From Paenibacillus antri (GTDB taxonomy: Bacteria; Bacillota; Bacilli; Paenibacillales; YIM-B00363): 64,000 nucleotides of DNA. Numbering within the stretch: position 1 is the first letter of the stretch; every line of letters begins with the position of its first letter. The position numbers and the translations under genes are program-made. Under the pieces are notes generated by a model, which was not told the origin of the DNA, ran no database searches, and saw nothing but the letters and a program-made list of their open reading frames with translations. The DNA lies in assembly GCF_005765165.1 (NCBI RefSeq), contig NZ_VCIW01000024.1, positions 1 through 64,000 of the forward strand, written 5' to 3'. Shown one piece after another: positions 1 to 8,754 of this stretch.

Positions 1-131
1 TGAATTCTTCTATAACCGGAAACGAATCCATGGGTCGCTGGGATATTTGTCGCCGGTTCGTTTTGCCGCACAATTTACGGCTTAAGAGATTTTTTCATAA
101 AACTTGTGTCCACTTTCTTGACGGAGGTCCA
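1..131 (+). mobile_element. Right end of an IS3-family insertion sequence (cut by window start)
   Basis: The first 85 bases encode the end of an IS3-type transposase, and the sequence up to about 131 looks like the terminal inverted repeat. It ends GGTCCA and contains GTGTCCACTTTC, so read inward it begins TGGACC, which suits IS3-family termini starting with TG. The other end and the target duplication lie outside the window, so completeness and subgroup cannot be judged. A local repeat starts immediately after base 131. Confidence 0.7.
2..85 (+). CDS. IS3-family transposase OrfB, C-terminal 27 residues (partial)
   Basis: Frame 2 reads from the window edge to a TAA at 83-85. It contains YNRKRIHGSLGYLSPVRF, the conserved C-terminal end of IS3-family DDE transposases just after the catalytic glutamate region. 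The protein is a cut-and-paste type integrase. Only the tail is visible because the rest is upstream of the window, so whether the element is intact is unknown. No other reading fits this motif. Confidence 0.8.
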   Translation, partial: EFFYNRKRIHGSLGYLSPVRFAAQFTA

Positions 132-212
132 TTTCTCCGACTATCTCGCCTCCCGGGCCCGTTCCCGGCGCTGTAGTCGGACTTTCTCCGACTATTCCGC
201 CACCCGGGCTCG
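132..212. repeat. Two imperfect copies of a ~30-bp GC-rich repeat with hairpin
   Basis: Positions 132-161 and 183-212 are near-identical (TTTCTCCGACTAT, then CGCC, then CCCGGGC). Between them TAGTCGGA (174-181) and TCCGACTA (187-194) form a perfect 8-bp hairpin with a 5-base loop. The first copy touches the IS end, so the element probably inserted beside or into the repeat. It is non-coding and may be a member of a dispersed intergenic family. Confidence 0.6.
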
Positions 213-230
213 CGACCGACGCAACGCGCG

Positions 231-272
231 AAAAAAAGGCATGGCGCATCCTCGGATGCGCCATGCCTTTTC
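231..272 (-). terminator. Rho-independent terminator of the alanyl-tRNA editing gene
   Basis: A perfect stem GGCATGGCGCATCC / GGATGCGCCATGCC lies directly after the stop of the gene on the minus strand. It is followed on that strand by a run of seven T. Confidence 0.9.
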
Positions 273-275
273 CCT

Positions 276-1448
276 TTACGCTCTGAACGTCCGCTTCGCG
301 AACTCGAAAAACGCCGCCGCCTCGTCCCACCTCGCGAACCCGGCCTGCGCCAATGTGTCGCTGCCCCCGCCCTTGCCGCGATACGCTCCCGCATGCTCCT
401 TGACGAAGTCGCCGCACGCGAGACCGAACCGTCCGCCATGCGCGAGGACGACTTTGAACCCCGCTCGATCCGCAAGCAACACCGGAACGTCGGTCATCGC
501 CGCGACTTTGCCCGCCAAGCCCTGCAATTCCTTCAGCGGCTTCTCCTCGAACGCGACCGCGATCGCGCCGTTGTCCCGCCGTTCCAGCAGCTCGCGGGCG
601 ACGTACGCGTCGCGCTGCTCCTTCAGCTCGGCCAGCTCCTTCTGAAGCTGCCGCTGCTCTTCTTCCCACTTCGCGAAGCGATCGAGAATGGCGTCCTTCC
701 CGGCGTTGAATTTCGCGGACAGCCGGCCTAAGATCGCCGCGCCGTCGTTGAATTCCTCCAACGCGCGGAAGCCGCACTTGAACGTAATGCGCGTGTTGCC
801 CTTCTGCTTCTCGGCGCGAAGCAGCTTGATCAGCCCGATGCCGCCCGTCGCCGATACATGCGTGCCGCCGCAAGCGTTGTATTCTATGCCTTCGATTTCC
901 ACGATTCGGACGTCTCCCGTCACCTTCGGCGGCTTAACGAGCGGCAGCCGGGAAGCCGCTTCCGCGGATACGACGTAGCTGGAAATCGCGAGATTCCGGA
1001 AGACGGCCTCGTTCGCCTCCCGCTCCAGCGCGGCCAATCGCTCCGGAGACAGTTCCGAGCGTTCCACGTCGATCGTCGCGCTGTCCGCGCCCAGATGGAA
1101 GCTCACCGTCATCGCGCCGTACAGCTTAAGGCACGTCGCCGACAACAAATGCTGGCCGCTATGCTGCTGCATATGGTCGAACCGGCGCCGCCAATCGATG
1201 CGGCACACGGCCGCAGCCTCTTCGGGCAGGCGCTCCACCTTGTGCAGCACTTCGTCTTCCTCGCTGATGACGTCCAAGACGGGAATGCCGTCGATCGTCC
1301 CGTAATCGCAGGGCTGCCCGCCGCCGTGAGGATAGAAGGCGCTCTCCGCAAGCGCGACGTACCACCCGTCTTCTCGTTGCAGCGTCTTCGTTATGCGCGT
1401 CTCCCACTCCGTCAAGTAGGCGGTGTCGTAATAGAGTCTCTTCGTCAT
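276..1448 (-). CDS. Alanyl-tRNA editing protein, long AlaX type with DHHA1 domain
   Basis: This is a predicted trans-editing hydrolase that removes serine or glycine from mischarged tRNA-Ala. The protein (about 390 residues) shows the AlaRS-like editing domain with its zinc-binding motifs: HSGQHLL near residue 100 and CGGTH near residue 195. The C-terminal half has a coiled-coil stretch and a DHHA1 domain ending in the glycine-rich GKGGG motif, as in the C-terminal half of AlaRS. The aminoacylation domain is absent, so it is not alaS. I prefer the ATG at 1448 over the GTG at 1461-1463 because a GGTGG ribosome site sits about 11 bases upstream. It lies downstream of the sulfatase gene on the same strand and ends at a strong terminator. 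Confidence 0.85.
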   Translation of the reverse strand: MTKRLYYDTAYLTEWETRITKTLQREDGWYVALAESAFYPHGGGQPCDYGTIDGIPVLDVISEEDEVLHKVERLPEEAAAVCRIDWRRRFDHMQQHSGQHLLSATCLKLYGAMTVSFHLGADSATIDVERSELSPERLAALEREANEAVFRNLAISSYVVSAEAASRLPLVKPPKVTGDVRIVEIEGIEYNACGGTHVSATGGIGLIKLLRAEKQKGNTRITFKCGFRALEEFNDGAAILGRLSAKFNAGKDAILDRFAKWEEEQRQLQKELAELKEQRDAYVARELLERRDNGAIAVAFEEKPLKELQGLAGKVAAMTDVPVLLADRAGFKVVLAHGGRFGLACGDFVKEHAGAYRGKGGGSDTLAQAGFARWDEAAAFFEFAKRTFRA

Positions 1449-1588
1449 CGCTTTCGGAACCACCGTTCTTCGACCAAGATATTGTCGTTCGTCGTCCGCA
1501 TTCTAACACAAACCGATAAGTACGCAAAGATAAAGGCCCGAACGAGCTGCCGCCGGCGATGGCAACTCTCGAAGGGACGCCTTCCGCA

Positions 1589-3046
1589 TCAGCCGCGCCG
1601 GAGATGACGTAGGACCGGCGTTACAGGGCGGCCCGCGACGAGCTTGCCGTTCGCGACGAAGCCTTCCTCGCGCCCTTCCAGCTCGCGGACGAGCGCTTCT
1701 CTCCACGCGGCGAGCTCCTCCGCCCGTTCCGGGCGCCGCGCGAGGTCCGTCCGTTCCTCGGGATCTCGTTCCAAATCGAAAAATTGCTCCTTGCCCGACT
1801 GCGAAAACCAAATATACTTCGCCTTGCCGTTCGTGAGGAATTGGTTGGACCACTCGCCCATCGCCAGTTCCCCATGCACGTAATTTCGCCAGTCCGCCGC
1901 TTCTCCTCTGCAGAGCGGCAGCAAGCTTCGTCCCTCCACCGTCTCGGGAACGGGCGCTCCCGCGGCATCGAGAAGCGTCGGCATGACGTCCCGAAGCTCG
2001 ATCGGCGCCTCTACCCGGCTTCCCGCCTCGAGACCGAGCTTCCCGCCGGGGTCGCAGACGAGGAACGGAATTTTCGCGCTGCCTTCGTACGGGAGCCCCT
2101 TCCGAAACAAATGATGGTCGCCCATCAGCTCCCCGTGATCGGAGGTAAACACGATCAGCGTGTTTTGCAGCTCCCCGTGTTCCTGTATGGCGTTCAGAAG
2201 CCTGCCGATTTGATCGTCGATATGCGTAATGAGCGCGTAATACCCCGCTCTCGCCCGGTCGAGTCGGCGCTTCGGCAGCTTCCCGACGATCGTCGTCGGG
2301 TCGAACCGGCCGCGCTCCGCGGCGGCTTCGTCCGCCCAATCGCCGATCGGCGGCTCCGGCATGTCCGCGTCTTTATACATATCGAAATACGCCTGCGGCG
2401 GATCGAGCGGCGAATGCGGCCGAACGAACGAAGTCCAGAGGAAGAAGGGCTTCCCGGGATCTCTTCGCCGCAGGAAATCGATCGATTCCGTTACGGTCCA
2501 ATTCGTCGGATGCAGCCCTTCGTCCAGATGCCACGGGCGCGCCATTGTAGAAGCGTTGCAATCCAGCCCGTGATCGGGCAGATCGGCGTCCGGGCCCGCC
2601 ATGCGGCGAAGCCAAGGCAAGTAATCGTCGCATCGGTCGAAGTGCTCCCCGAACGAAGTCGACGTCTTCCGGTTATGATGCAAATAGCCGTCGTGCAATA
2701 CGACGTTATGGAATCCGCATAGATTGCGAGTCGGATAGACGTGCATCTTCCCGACGCATTGCGTGTGGTAGCCATCCTTCGCGAGCTCGCCGGCGAGCAT
2801 ATGGTCATACGTCCACGGAACGCCGTCGGCGTAACCGACTCTTCCGTGCGAGCGCTGGCCCATGCCCGTCATGATGCCGGCTCTCGCGGGAATGCATACC
2901 GGCGTCGAAGAGTAAGCGCTCGTAAACAGAACGCCTCTTGCCGCGAGCGCGTCCAGATTCGGGGTTTCCACGATCGGATGGTTTAGAACGCTTAAGCAAT
3001 CGAAACGCATCTGGTCCACGGTGATCAATAACAAATTCGGCTTCAA
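1589..3046 (-). CDS. Sulfatase (alkaline phosphatase superfamily)
   Basis: This is a predicted sulfate ester hydrolase. The N-terminus PNLLLITVDQMRFDCL carries the metal-binding aspartate. The motif CIPAR (within TPVCIPARAG) matches the CxPxR signature in which cysteine is converted to formylglycine by a maturase. FTSDHGELMGDHHLF is the second metal site. Length (about 485 residues) fits arylsulfatase/choline-sulfatase-like members. The start is uncertain: TTG at 3046 follows a G-rich run with 7-base spacing, while ATG at 3082 lacks a good ribosome site. No signal peptide is obvious, so it may be cytoplasmic. The substrate cannot be assigned; sulfated carbohydrate is an inference from the surroundings. 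Confidence 0.85.
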   Translation of the reverse strand: MKPNLLLITVDQMRFDCLSVLNHPIVETPNLDALAARGVLFTSAYSSTPVCIPARAGIMTGMGQRSHGRVGYADGVPWTYDHMLAGELAKDGYHTQCVGKMHVYPTRNLCGFHNVVLHDGYLHHNRKTSTSFGEHFDRCDDYLPWLRRMAGPDADLPDHGLDCNASTMARPWHLDEGLHPTNWTVTESIDFLRRRDPGKPFFLWTSFVRPHSPLDPPQAYFDMYKDADMPEPPIGDWADEAAAERGRFDPTTIVGKLPKRRLDRARAGYYALITHIDDQIGRLLNAIQEHGELQNTLIVFTSDHGELMGDHHLFRKGLPYEGSAKIPFLVCDPGGKLGLEAGSRVEAPIELRDVMPTLLDAAGAPVPETVEGRSLLPLCRGEAADWRNYVHGELAMGEWSNQFLTNGKAKYIWFSQSGKEQFFDLERDPEERTDLARRPERAEELAAWREALVRELEGREEGFVANGKLVAGRPVTPVLRHLRRG

Positions 3047-3082
3047 GGCCCGTCCCCCCCCAAAGTTTTCCTTCGCTTTCAT

Positions 3083-3404
3083 CGTAGCACACCGTTCAGG
3101 GCACGAGTATATAGAAACGCAACGTCTCGTCGCCGGATCCGGCCGCGCCCATTTTTTAGAAAAGGAAAATCCCATTCCCGCATCATGTCGCGCCCGGCGA
3201 CGGCACGAAGGCGGACGCTTCGCGATCTCGGTTCGGCAAGTTTATATCGGTTCGAAAGAAAGTCCGCTCTTCCCCGATCGTCCGCGACGGTTCCCCTCGT
3301 CATATGTCTCTGTGGCAAGCATTTCCTCTCGGAAACGGCATTCACCTTCCCGGTTCGAAGCTAATACAAAGATAGTAAACACGGAGGAGGGGAGTTGATA
3401 CCGC
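3083..3404. other. Divergent intergenic region without a recognisable gene
   Basis: About 320 bases separate the sulfatase from the unknown gene on the plus strand. Short ORFs exist on both strands but none has a ribosome site or a recognisable product. The region presumably holds promoters for both directions; I see no confident -35/-10 pair and no clear palindrome. Confidence 0.4.
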
Positions 3405-3950
3405 TTGGAAGTCGTTATCTATCGCAATGTATCCGGGGAGATTACGATTCAAGGATTCGAACGTTATCTCTCCGCGTTGGACGAAACGTACCGCGTGGAC
3501 CGAACGTTCGGGCCGAACGCGCTCTCCTATACGATCTGGGGCCGGAATGACCGGTACGCGCTTACGCTGCAGCGTATCGGCGCTAAGCATCGGCTGCAGC
3601 TGCATAATTGGAGGCTCGCTCCCGCCGACCCCGCCATCGTCGAGATGATGGACGCGTGCATCGTCGCATCCGGCTTAAGCGGCGAGAAGCATACGTTCCG
3701 CAAGGGCGTGATCGTCGCTACGATTTATAAGGATGGGAAAGCCTTCGCGTCGACCGCGACCGACGATCTGCGGTTCGAGCTGTCGCTCCGCAAGGAAACC
3801 TTGTTAGGCTGCATCGACCTGGCGTTGACAAGATACACGGAAGCGAAGGCGAGGAACGACGAACGAGCCATGTCGGACTACGAGGAGCGGTCGAAGCGGT
3901 GGATGACGGAGCTGGCGAAGATTCAGAAGCGAATGAACTTGCAGCGATGA
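3405..3950 (+). CDS. Hypothetical protein, 181 residues
   Basis: I do not recognise this protein. It starts at TTG 3405 behind GGAGGAGGGGAG, a strong ribosome site with about 12-base spacing. The product is soluble: no signal peptide or membrane segment. The N-terminal two thirds is mixed alpha/beta with aromatic residues, and the last 50 residues are a highly charged helix (DYEERSKRWMTELAKIQK) that may form a coiled coil. It stands alone between the divergent sulfatase and the convergent isomerase gene, so context gives no role. Confidence 0.7.
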   Translation: MEVVIYRNVSGEITIQGFERYLSALDETYRVDRTFGPNALSYTIWGRNDRYALTLQRIGAKHRLQLHNWRLAPADPAIVEMMDACIVASGLSGEKHTFRKGVIVATIYKDGKAFASTATDDLRFELSLRKETLLGCIDLALTRYTEAKARNDERAMSDYEERSKRWMTELAKIQKRMNLQR

Positions 3951-4033
3951 ACGGGAGTGATTGCGAATGAAACCGAATCGGAAAACGAATATATGCCAGT
4001 TTTATTTCGCACTCTCGAATGCCTCGAAAACGG

Positions 4034-4075
4034 AGCAGCCCAAGCCGACTGTCCGACAGGCGGGCTTGGGCTGTT
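4034..4075. terminator. Terminator hairpin between convergent genes
   Basis: The stem CAGCCCAAGCC / GGCTTGGGCTG lies between the stops of the unknown gene (plus strand) and the isomerase-like gene (minus strand). T-rich tracts are short, so strength in each direction is uncertain. Confidence 0.6.
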
Positions 4076-4079
4076 CCTT

Positions 4080-4946
4080 CTACGGCGCGGATCCGCTTCG
4101 CCGAACCCGCTCCGCCAGCTCGCGGAACCGTTCGGCTCTCGCGAAACATTCTTCCAGGTAAATCGCTTCGTCTTCCAAGCCGCTTCGACGCAATACCGAT
4201 TCCAGCGTGACGTATCCGTCATAGCCGGTATCGACCAGAACCCGGGCGATCCCCGACCAATCGACCGAGCCGGAGAACGGCACCCAGTGCGCGTCGCCGC
4301 GGCCGTCATTATCCGTCAGATGCACGCTCAGCAGCCGATCGGCGAAGCGCTCTAGAAACCCGACGCTCTCCCCCGTCCCCCGAAAAGCGCAATTGGCATG
4401 ACCGGAATCGTAGCACAATCCGAGGAATTCGGCGTCGTACCGCTCGAACAGCCTCTCGAACTGCTCCGTTTCCTTCCGGTAGTCCGTCTGTACCAAATTT
4501 TCGACTGCGATCCTGACGTCCTTGCCGATACAATAGGGACGAAGCTCGTCCAGCGAACGAAACACGCGGCCGTACAGGTCGTCCAGACGCGGCGAATTCC
4601 ACAACGCCGTCGGAATCGGCATGTGCAGGACGATAACGCGGGCGCCGCAGCGGGCGGCCAGATCGACGCGATTTTCGATCAGTTCGACTCCGGCTTTCCG
4701 CTCGTACTCGTTGAAAGACATATAGTCCTTCCGGATCCCCTTGCTCGCATGCAAATCGCCCATGACGAGCCCGTATGTCGACAGCCAGTCGGCGATTTGC
4801 TCGATCTCGGACGGCGCATACATATAGTCGCCGTTCCAATCGTGAATCCACTGAATGCTGTCGAAGCCCGCCGCCTTGATGCTCCGCAGGCAATGCTCCT
4901 CCCGGCCCGTATCCCCCAAATAGCTCGTGTTCAATGAAAGCTTCAC
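4080..4946 (-). CDS. Sugar phosphate isomerase/epimerase-like TIM-barrel protein
   Basis: A protein of 288 residues of the xylose isomerase-like/AP endonuclease 2 superfamily, metal-dependent TIM barrels that often isomerise or epimerise sugars. Visible features are the start VKLSLNTSYLGD, a metal-site-like LCYDSGHANCAF, and HLTDNDGRGDAHW plus a late glutamate in GYVTLESV, the usual arrangement of D/H/E ligands. The start is GTG at 4946, preceded by GGGAGG with 6-base spacing; a longer frame to 5045 would run into the upstream gene. It follows an LplABC-type importer on the same strand and is probably the last gene of that operon, acting on the imported sugar. The exact reaction is unknown. 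Confidence 0.8.
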   Translation of the reverse strand: MKLSLNTSYLGDTGREEHCLRSIKAAGFDSIQWIHDWNGDYMYAPSEIEQIADWLSTYGLVMGDLHASKGIRKDYMSFNEYERKAGVELIENRVDLAARCGARVIVLHMPIPTALWNSPRLDDLYGRVFRSLDELRPYCIGKDVRIAVENLVQTDYRKETEQFERLFERYDAEFLGLCYDSGHANCAFRGTGESVGFLERFADRLLSVHLTDNDGRGDAHWVPFSGSVDWSGIARVLVDTGYDGYVTLESVLRRSGLEDEAIYLEECFARAERFRELAERVRRSGSAP

Positions 4947-5001
4947 TTCGCGCCTCCCGACGAATCGCGGCGGCGCCGCGGCGCCGCCGATCGTTCCTGT
5001 G

Positions 5002-6651
5002 TTATTGGCTGCTGAAGCGATCGTAAGCGGCTTGATAGATGGCAAGCATCTTGTCGAGCCCCATCCGGTTCAGCGTGTCCATGTATTCGTCCCATTCGCT
5101 CTCGATGTTCCCGTCGATGATCCACTTGGCGTGCATCTTGTTGACGTACGCGTCGATGTCGGTAAAGTACCGGATGCGCTCATCGTTTTCCTCCGCCGTG
5201 AAGAACAGGTCGGGGTATATGTCCGGTATCAAATACGGCTGGTACAGCTTGTCGATCTCCGACTTCGTCAGGCTGCCGGGCACCGTCTGCTGCACCCGCT
5301 TCTCCGCCAATTCCGACGTGCGGATGAACACCGACTTCGAGGCGGGCGCCGTAGAGTGCCGGAACTCGTTCGCGTTCATGCCTTCCGGCGCCGGGGTGTT
5401 TTCGATCGTGCCGTCCGGATGCACGAGGAGGTTGATGCCGACCGGGCCTTCCACCGCCTCCAGTCCGACCATCGGGTCATAGCTGCGGTCGATCCAGCGC
5501 ATCGTGACCTCGGGGTGCTCGTTTGCGGACGTGATCGCGAACGCGCCCTTGCTCAAGAGGCCGACCGGGTACCGGTTCCAGAGCTGATGGCCTTCCGGCC
5601 CCTTGAGCGGGAGCATCACTTCGTAATCGTGCGGTTCCGTGCCGAAGACGTCGTAATGGTCCCACCCGATAAATACGCCGACGAGCGACTCCTTGATTTT
5701 CGAGAAATAAACGTTCTTGTCATGCGTCAAACTCTCGACATCGACGAGGCCCTCCGCGTAGAGCCGGTGCAAATACTGGATCCCCTCCTTGTAGGAGGGC
5801 TGCGCCGCGGTGTACAACACCCGATCCCCGTCCATTCCGATATGATTCGGCCGGTCCGTCATGCCGAAGGCGCCGAAAAACGAATAGATGCCGTAATTTT
5901 GGTGGCCGAAGAACGAAAACGGAATTTCGTCGCCGGCGTCGCCGTTGCCGTTCATATCGTTGTCCCGAAACGCCTTCAACGCCTCGTAAAATTCCTCCGT
6001 CGTCGTCGGCACGGACAGTCCGAGCCGATCGAGCCACTTCCGGTTAATGAACAAGGCGTCGCGGGAATCCGGGTAGCCCTCGTCGATCGTCGGCAGCGCA
6101 TAAATATGTCCGTCCGGCGCGGTCAACTCTTGGCGGAAGCTGGGATTGGCTTCGAACACCTTCTTCAAATTCGGCGCATACTGGTCGATCAGGTCCTCCA
6201 GCGGGATCAGCAGCCCCTGCGTTCCGTATTTCAACACGTCCTCGCCGGACAGGATATGATGGCCGTAGAAAGCGTCCGGCAGATCGCCGCTGGCGAAGAT
6301 GAGGTTTTTCTTTTCGTTCCAGCTCGAATCCGGGTTCATGCTCCATTCGATATGGACGTTCGTCGCTTCTTCGTACTGCCGGAAGAAGGGCAGTTCTCCA
6401 AAGTCCTTGGATACCGCGCCTTTGGCGCCGGCGAAGTGCAGCGTCAGCTTGTCGTCGACGATCGGGTAGCCGCTCGGGCGGAATCCAGCCGGTGTCGGCG
6501 AAGCCGAAGGAGTCGGTTCGGCGGTCGCGCCGGCGGCGTCGTTCCCGCCGGTCCCGCCCTCGGTGCCGGACTCCGTCGCGCAGGCGGACAACAGCAGCGT
6601 CGTCGCCAGCGCGAAGCCGGCCGCGGCGCGATTGCGATTTCGAGTATACAT
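5002..6651 (-). CDS. Extracellular solute-binding lipoprotein (LplA/YtcQ-like, family 1)
   Basis: This is the substrate-binding protein of a sugar ABC importer. The N-terminus has arginines, a hydrophobic stretch and the lipobox LLLSAC, so it is anchored to the outer face of the membrane. A low-complexity linker rich in Gly, Thr and Pro follows. The length of about 549 residues and segments such as FASGDLPDAFYGHH and INRKWLDRLGL are typical of the large LplA-type binding proteins of Paenibacillus. The ATG at 6651 is preferred; the TTG at 6660 is too close to its GGAGGG ribosome site. Two permease genes lie directly upstream. The ligand is unknown, probably an oligosaccharide. Confidence 0.9.
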   Translation of the reverse strand: MYTRNRNRAAAGFALATTLLLSACATESGTEGGTGGNDAAGATAEPTPSASPTPAGFRPSGYPIVDDKLTLHFAGAKGAVSKDFGELPFFRQYEEATNVHIEWSMNPDSSWNEKKNLIFASGDLPDAFYGHHILSGEDVLKYGTQGLLIPLEDLIDQYAPNLKKVFEANPSFRQELTAPDGHIYALPTIDEGYPDSRDALFINRKWLDRLGLSVPTTTEEFYEALKAFRDNDMNGNGDAGDEIPFSFFGHQNYGIYSFFGAFGMTDRPNHIGMDGDRVLYTAAQPSYKEGIQYLHRLYAEGLVDVESLTHDKNVYFSKIKESLVGVFIGWDHYDVFGTEPHDYEVMLPLKGPEGHQLWNRYPVGLLSKGAFAITSANEHPEVTMRWIDRSYDPMVGLEAVEGPVGINLLVHPDGTIENTPAPEGMNANEFRHSTAPASKSVFIRTSELAEKRVQQTVPGSLTKSEIDKLYQPYLIPDIYPDLFFTAEENDERIRYFTDIDAYVNKMHAKWIIDGNIESEWDEYMDTLNRMGLDKMLAIYQAAYDRFSSQ

Positions 6652-6686
6652 CGTATCCAAAGCCCTCCGTTCGAATTTCTAATCTA

Positions 6687-7571
6687 TCAGCCTTTCAACG
6701 AACCGATCATGACGCCTTTGACGAAGTACTTTTGCAGGAATGGGTACAGCGCCAGCACCGGGAGGCTCGCCACGACGATCATGCCGAATTTCATGACCTC
6801 CACGATCCGCTGCTGATCGGCGGATGATGCCATGTCCGACGTCATGCCGTCCGACACCTCGCTGGCGATCAACAGGTTGCGCAGGACGATCTGCAGCGGC
6901 ATCAGCTCGTCCCGGTTCAGGTAGATCAATGCCTGAAAATAGGAGTTCCAATGCCCCACCGCGCTGAACAGCGTCAAGACGGCTACGATCGGCATCGACA
7001 GCGGCAACGCGATGCGCAAGAAAAACAACGTGTTCGGACAGCCGTCCACCGCGGCCGCTTCCAGCAGCTCCTTCGGAATCGTGCTTTGGAAGAACGTTCT
7101 GGCGACGACGATGTTGAAGGCGGAGACGGCGTTCGGGACGACCATCGCCCACATCGTATTGACCATGCCCAGCTCCTTGACGAGCAAATAGGTCGGGATC
7201 AGCCCTCCGCCGAAAAACATCGTGAACACGATCGCGAACGTAAACAAGGTGCGGCCGGGCAAGTCGCGCCGGGACAACGCGTATCCGCCCGTCAACGTCA
7301 GCGCGACGTTGATGGCGGTTCCGACGACGGTGTACAGCAAAGAATTCCGATAGCCGTACCCGACCGCTTCGTCGCCGAAGATGCGCTCGTAGCCTTCGAA
7401 CGTCATCCCGCGCGGGTACAACCATACCCGCCCCGCGTTCACGAAGTCCGGGTCGCTGACGGAAGCGATGACGACAAAGTACAACGGGTACAGAACCGCC
7501 GACAGCAGCAGCGTCAAGATACAATAATTCGCGGCGTCGAACCATCGGTCCGAGCGGCTCCGGGTTAACAT
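6687..7571 (-). CDS. Carbohydrate ABC transporter permease, LplC type
   Basis: An inner-membrane subunit of 294 residues with six predicted membrane segments. The EAA loop (EAAAVDGCPNTLFFLRIALPL, which contacts the ATPase) is near residue 180, and the C-terminus FLQKYFVKGVMIGSLKG is characteristic of the MalG/LplC class. It sits between the LplB-type permease (12-base gap) and the binding protein. As usual for this importer type no ATPase gene is present; a shared MsmX-like ATPase elsewhere would energise it. Confidence 0.92.
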   Translation of the reverse strand: MLTRSRSDRWFDAANYCILTLLLSAVLYPLYFVVIASVSDPDFVNAGRVWLYPRGMTFEGYERIFGDEAVGYGYRNSLLYTVVGTAINVALTLTGGYALSRRDLPGRTLFTFAIVFTMFFGGGLIPTYLLVKELGMVNTMWAMVVPNAVSAFNIVVARTFFQSTIPKELLEAAAVDGCPNTLFFLRIALPLSMPIVAVLTLFSAVGHWNSYFQALIYLNRDELMPLQIVLRNLLIASEVSDGMTSDMASSADQQRIVEVMKFGMIVVASLPVLALYPFLQKYFVKGVMIGSLKG

Positions 7572-7583
7572 CGCGGCACCTCC

Positions 7584-8639
7584 CTACCACAAGCTCGCTT
7601 GCTTCATCCGCCGGGCCCATCCGTTCACCGCGACGAGCAGCGCGAAGTTGATCGCGGAATTAAACAATCCGATCGCCGCCGAATAGCTGTACTGGGCATC
7701 CAGCAAACCGACCTTGTACACGTAGGTCTGAATGATTTCCGACGAGTCGATGTTGAGCTGATTTTGCATTAAATACACCTTTTCGTATCCGACGGTCATG
7801 AAGCTGCCGACGGTCAAGATCAACAGGATGACGACGGTCGGCGCGATGCCGGGCAGATCGATATGCCGGACGCGCTGCCATTTCGAAGCGCCGTCGACGA
7901 CGGCTGCTTCGTGCAGCTCCGGATTGACCGCCGTCAGCGCCGCCAAATAGATGATCGTCGACCAGCCTGCGTTCTGCCAGACGCCCGAGAAGACGAAGAT
8001 CGTCTTGAACCAATCGGGGTCGGCCATGAAAAAGACCGATGTCCCGCCGAACATCCCGATAATCTGATTGACAAGTCCGTTCCGCGGGGACAAAAACAAG
8101 TTCAACATTCCGACGATGACGACGACGGAGATGAAATGCGGCGCGTACGTGACCGTCTGCACGAATTTTTTGAAACGTTCCGAAGCGAGCTGATTGATGA
8201 GCAACGCCAACGCGATCGGCGCCGGAAACGCGATCAGAAGCTCGTAGAGGCTCAATCCCAGCGTGTTACGCAGAAGCGTCCAAAACTGGAACGATTGAAA
8301 AAAACGCTCGAAATGCTCCAAACCGGCCCAAGGACTGCCCGCGATGCCCTCCGCGGCGATAAATCGCTTGAAGGCGATTTGAACGCCGTACATCGGAATA
8401 TAATGGAACACGATAAAATAGAGCAGCGTCGGCAGCAGAAACAAATATAGCTCATAACTCGCCGCCACCTTCCTGCCGAGCTTCCGAACGTTGCCTCGTA
8501 CGCTTCGCGCGTTCCGGTCCGTCTTCACCCGGACTTGGCCGCTTACGATACGATCCCTCTCCTTTCCTCGCTGATGAGATGTCGCCGATTGCCGTCGGTC
8601 GAGCCATGCGCGGCCCTCCGACGCCGACATCCGAAGCAT
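7584..8639 (-). CDS. Carbohydrate ABC transporter permease, LplB type
   Basis: The partner permease of the LplABC importer. After a basic, non-conserved N-terminus the recognisable part begins at ELYLFLLPTLLYFIVFHYIPM, with six membrane segments and the EAA loop EAAVVDGASKWQRVRHIDLP. The start is unresolved. The ATG at 8639 gives 351 residues but lacks a ribosome site. GTG at 8528 would give a more usual length, but the only good Shine-Dalgarno sequence (AGGAGAGG, about 8555-8566) lies some 26 bases away from it. It is the first transporter gene after the AraC-type sensor gene. Confidence 0.9.
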   Translation of the reverse strand: MLRMSASEGRAWLDRRQSATSHQRGKERDRIVSGQVRVKTDRNARSVRGNVRKLGRKVAASYELYLFLLPTLLYFIVFHYIPMYGVQIAFKRFIAAEGIAGSPWAGLEHFERFFQSFQFWTLLRNTLGLSLYELLIAFPAPIALALLINQLASERFKKFVQTVTYAPHFISVVVIVGMLNLFLSPRNGLVNQIIGMFGGTSVFFMADPDWFKTIFVFSGVWQNAGWSTIIYLAALTAVNPELHEAAVVDGASKWQRVRHIDLPGIAPTVVILLILTVGSFMTVGYEKVYLMQNQLNIDSSEIIQTYVYKVGLLDAQYSYSAAIGLFNSAINFALLVAVNGWARRMKQASLW

Positions 8640-8708
8640 AGCGGATCGCGTCGAGGCTTGCCTATCGGCCGATACTGCTTAACGTATGCGGATTCTGACA
8701 ATTACGGC

Positions 8709-8749
8709 GACGCGGCGCATCGGTCGAATCTGAACCGATGTGCCGCGTC
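8709..8749. terminator. Hairpin between the sensor-regulator and transporter genes
   Basis: A long stem GACGCGGCGCATCGGT / ACCGATGTGCCGCGTC with one mismatch lies just after the stop of the sensor-regulator gene. No clear T-run follows on the minus strand, so it may be a terminator, an attenuator or an mRNA-stabilising stem. Confidence 0.5.
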
Positions 8750-8754
8750 TGTCT

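Noticed and set aside
132-212. CRISPR-like array
   Set aside because: Only two imperfect copies with an internal hairpin and no regular spacers or cas genes.
276-1448. alaS (alanyl-tRNA synthetase) fragment
   Set aside because: The chain begins directly with the editing domain and has its own start and terminator; no aminoacylation domain is missing by truncation.
4927-6816. 629-codon open frame on the plus strand
   Set aside because: It is antisense to the binding-protein gene, has no recognisable motif and arises from the GC-rich codon pattern of the real gene.
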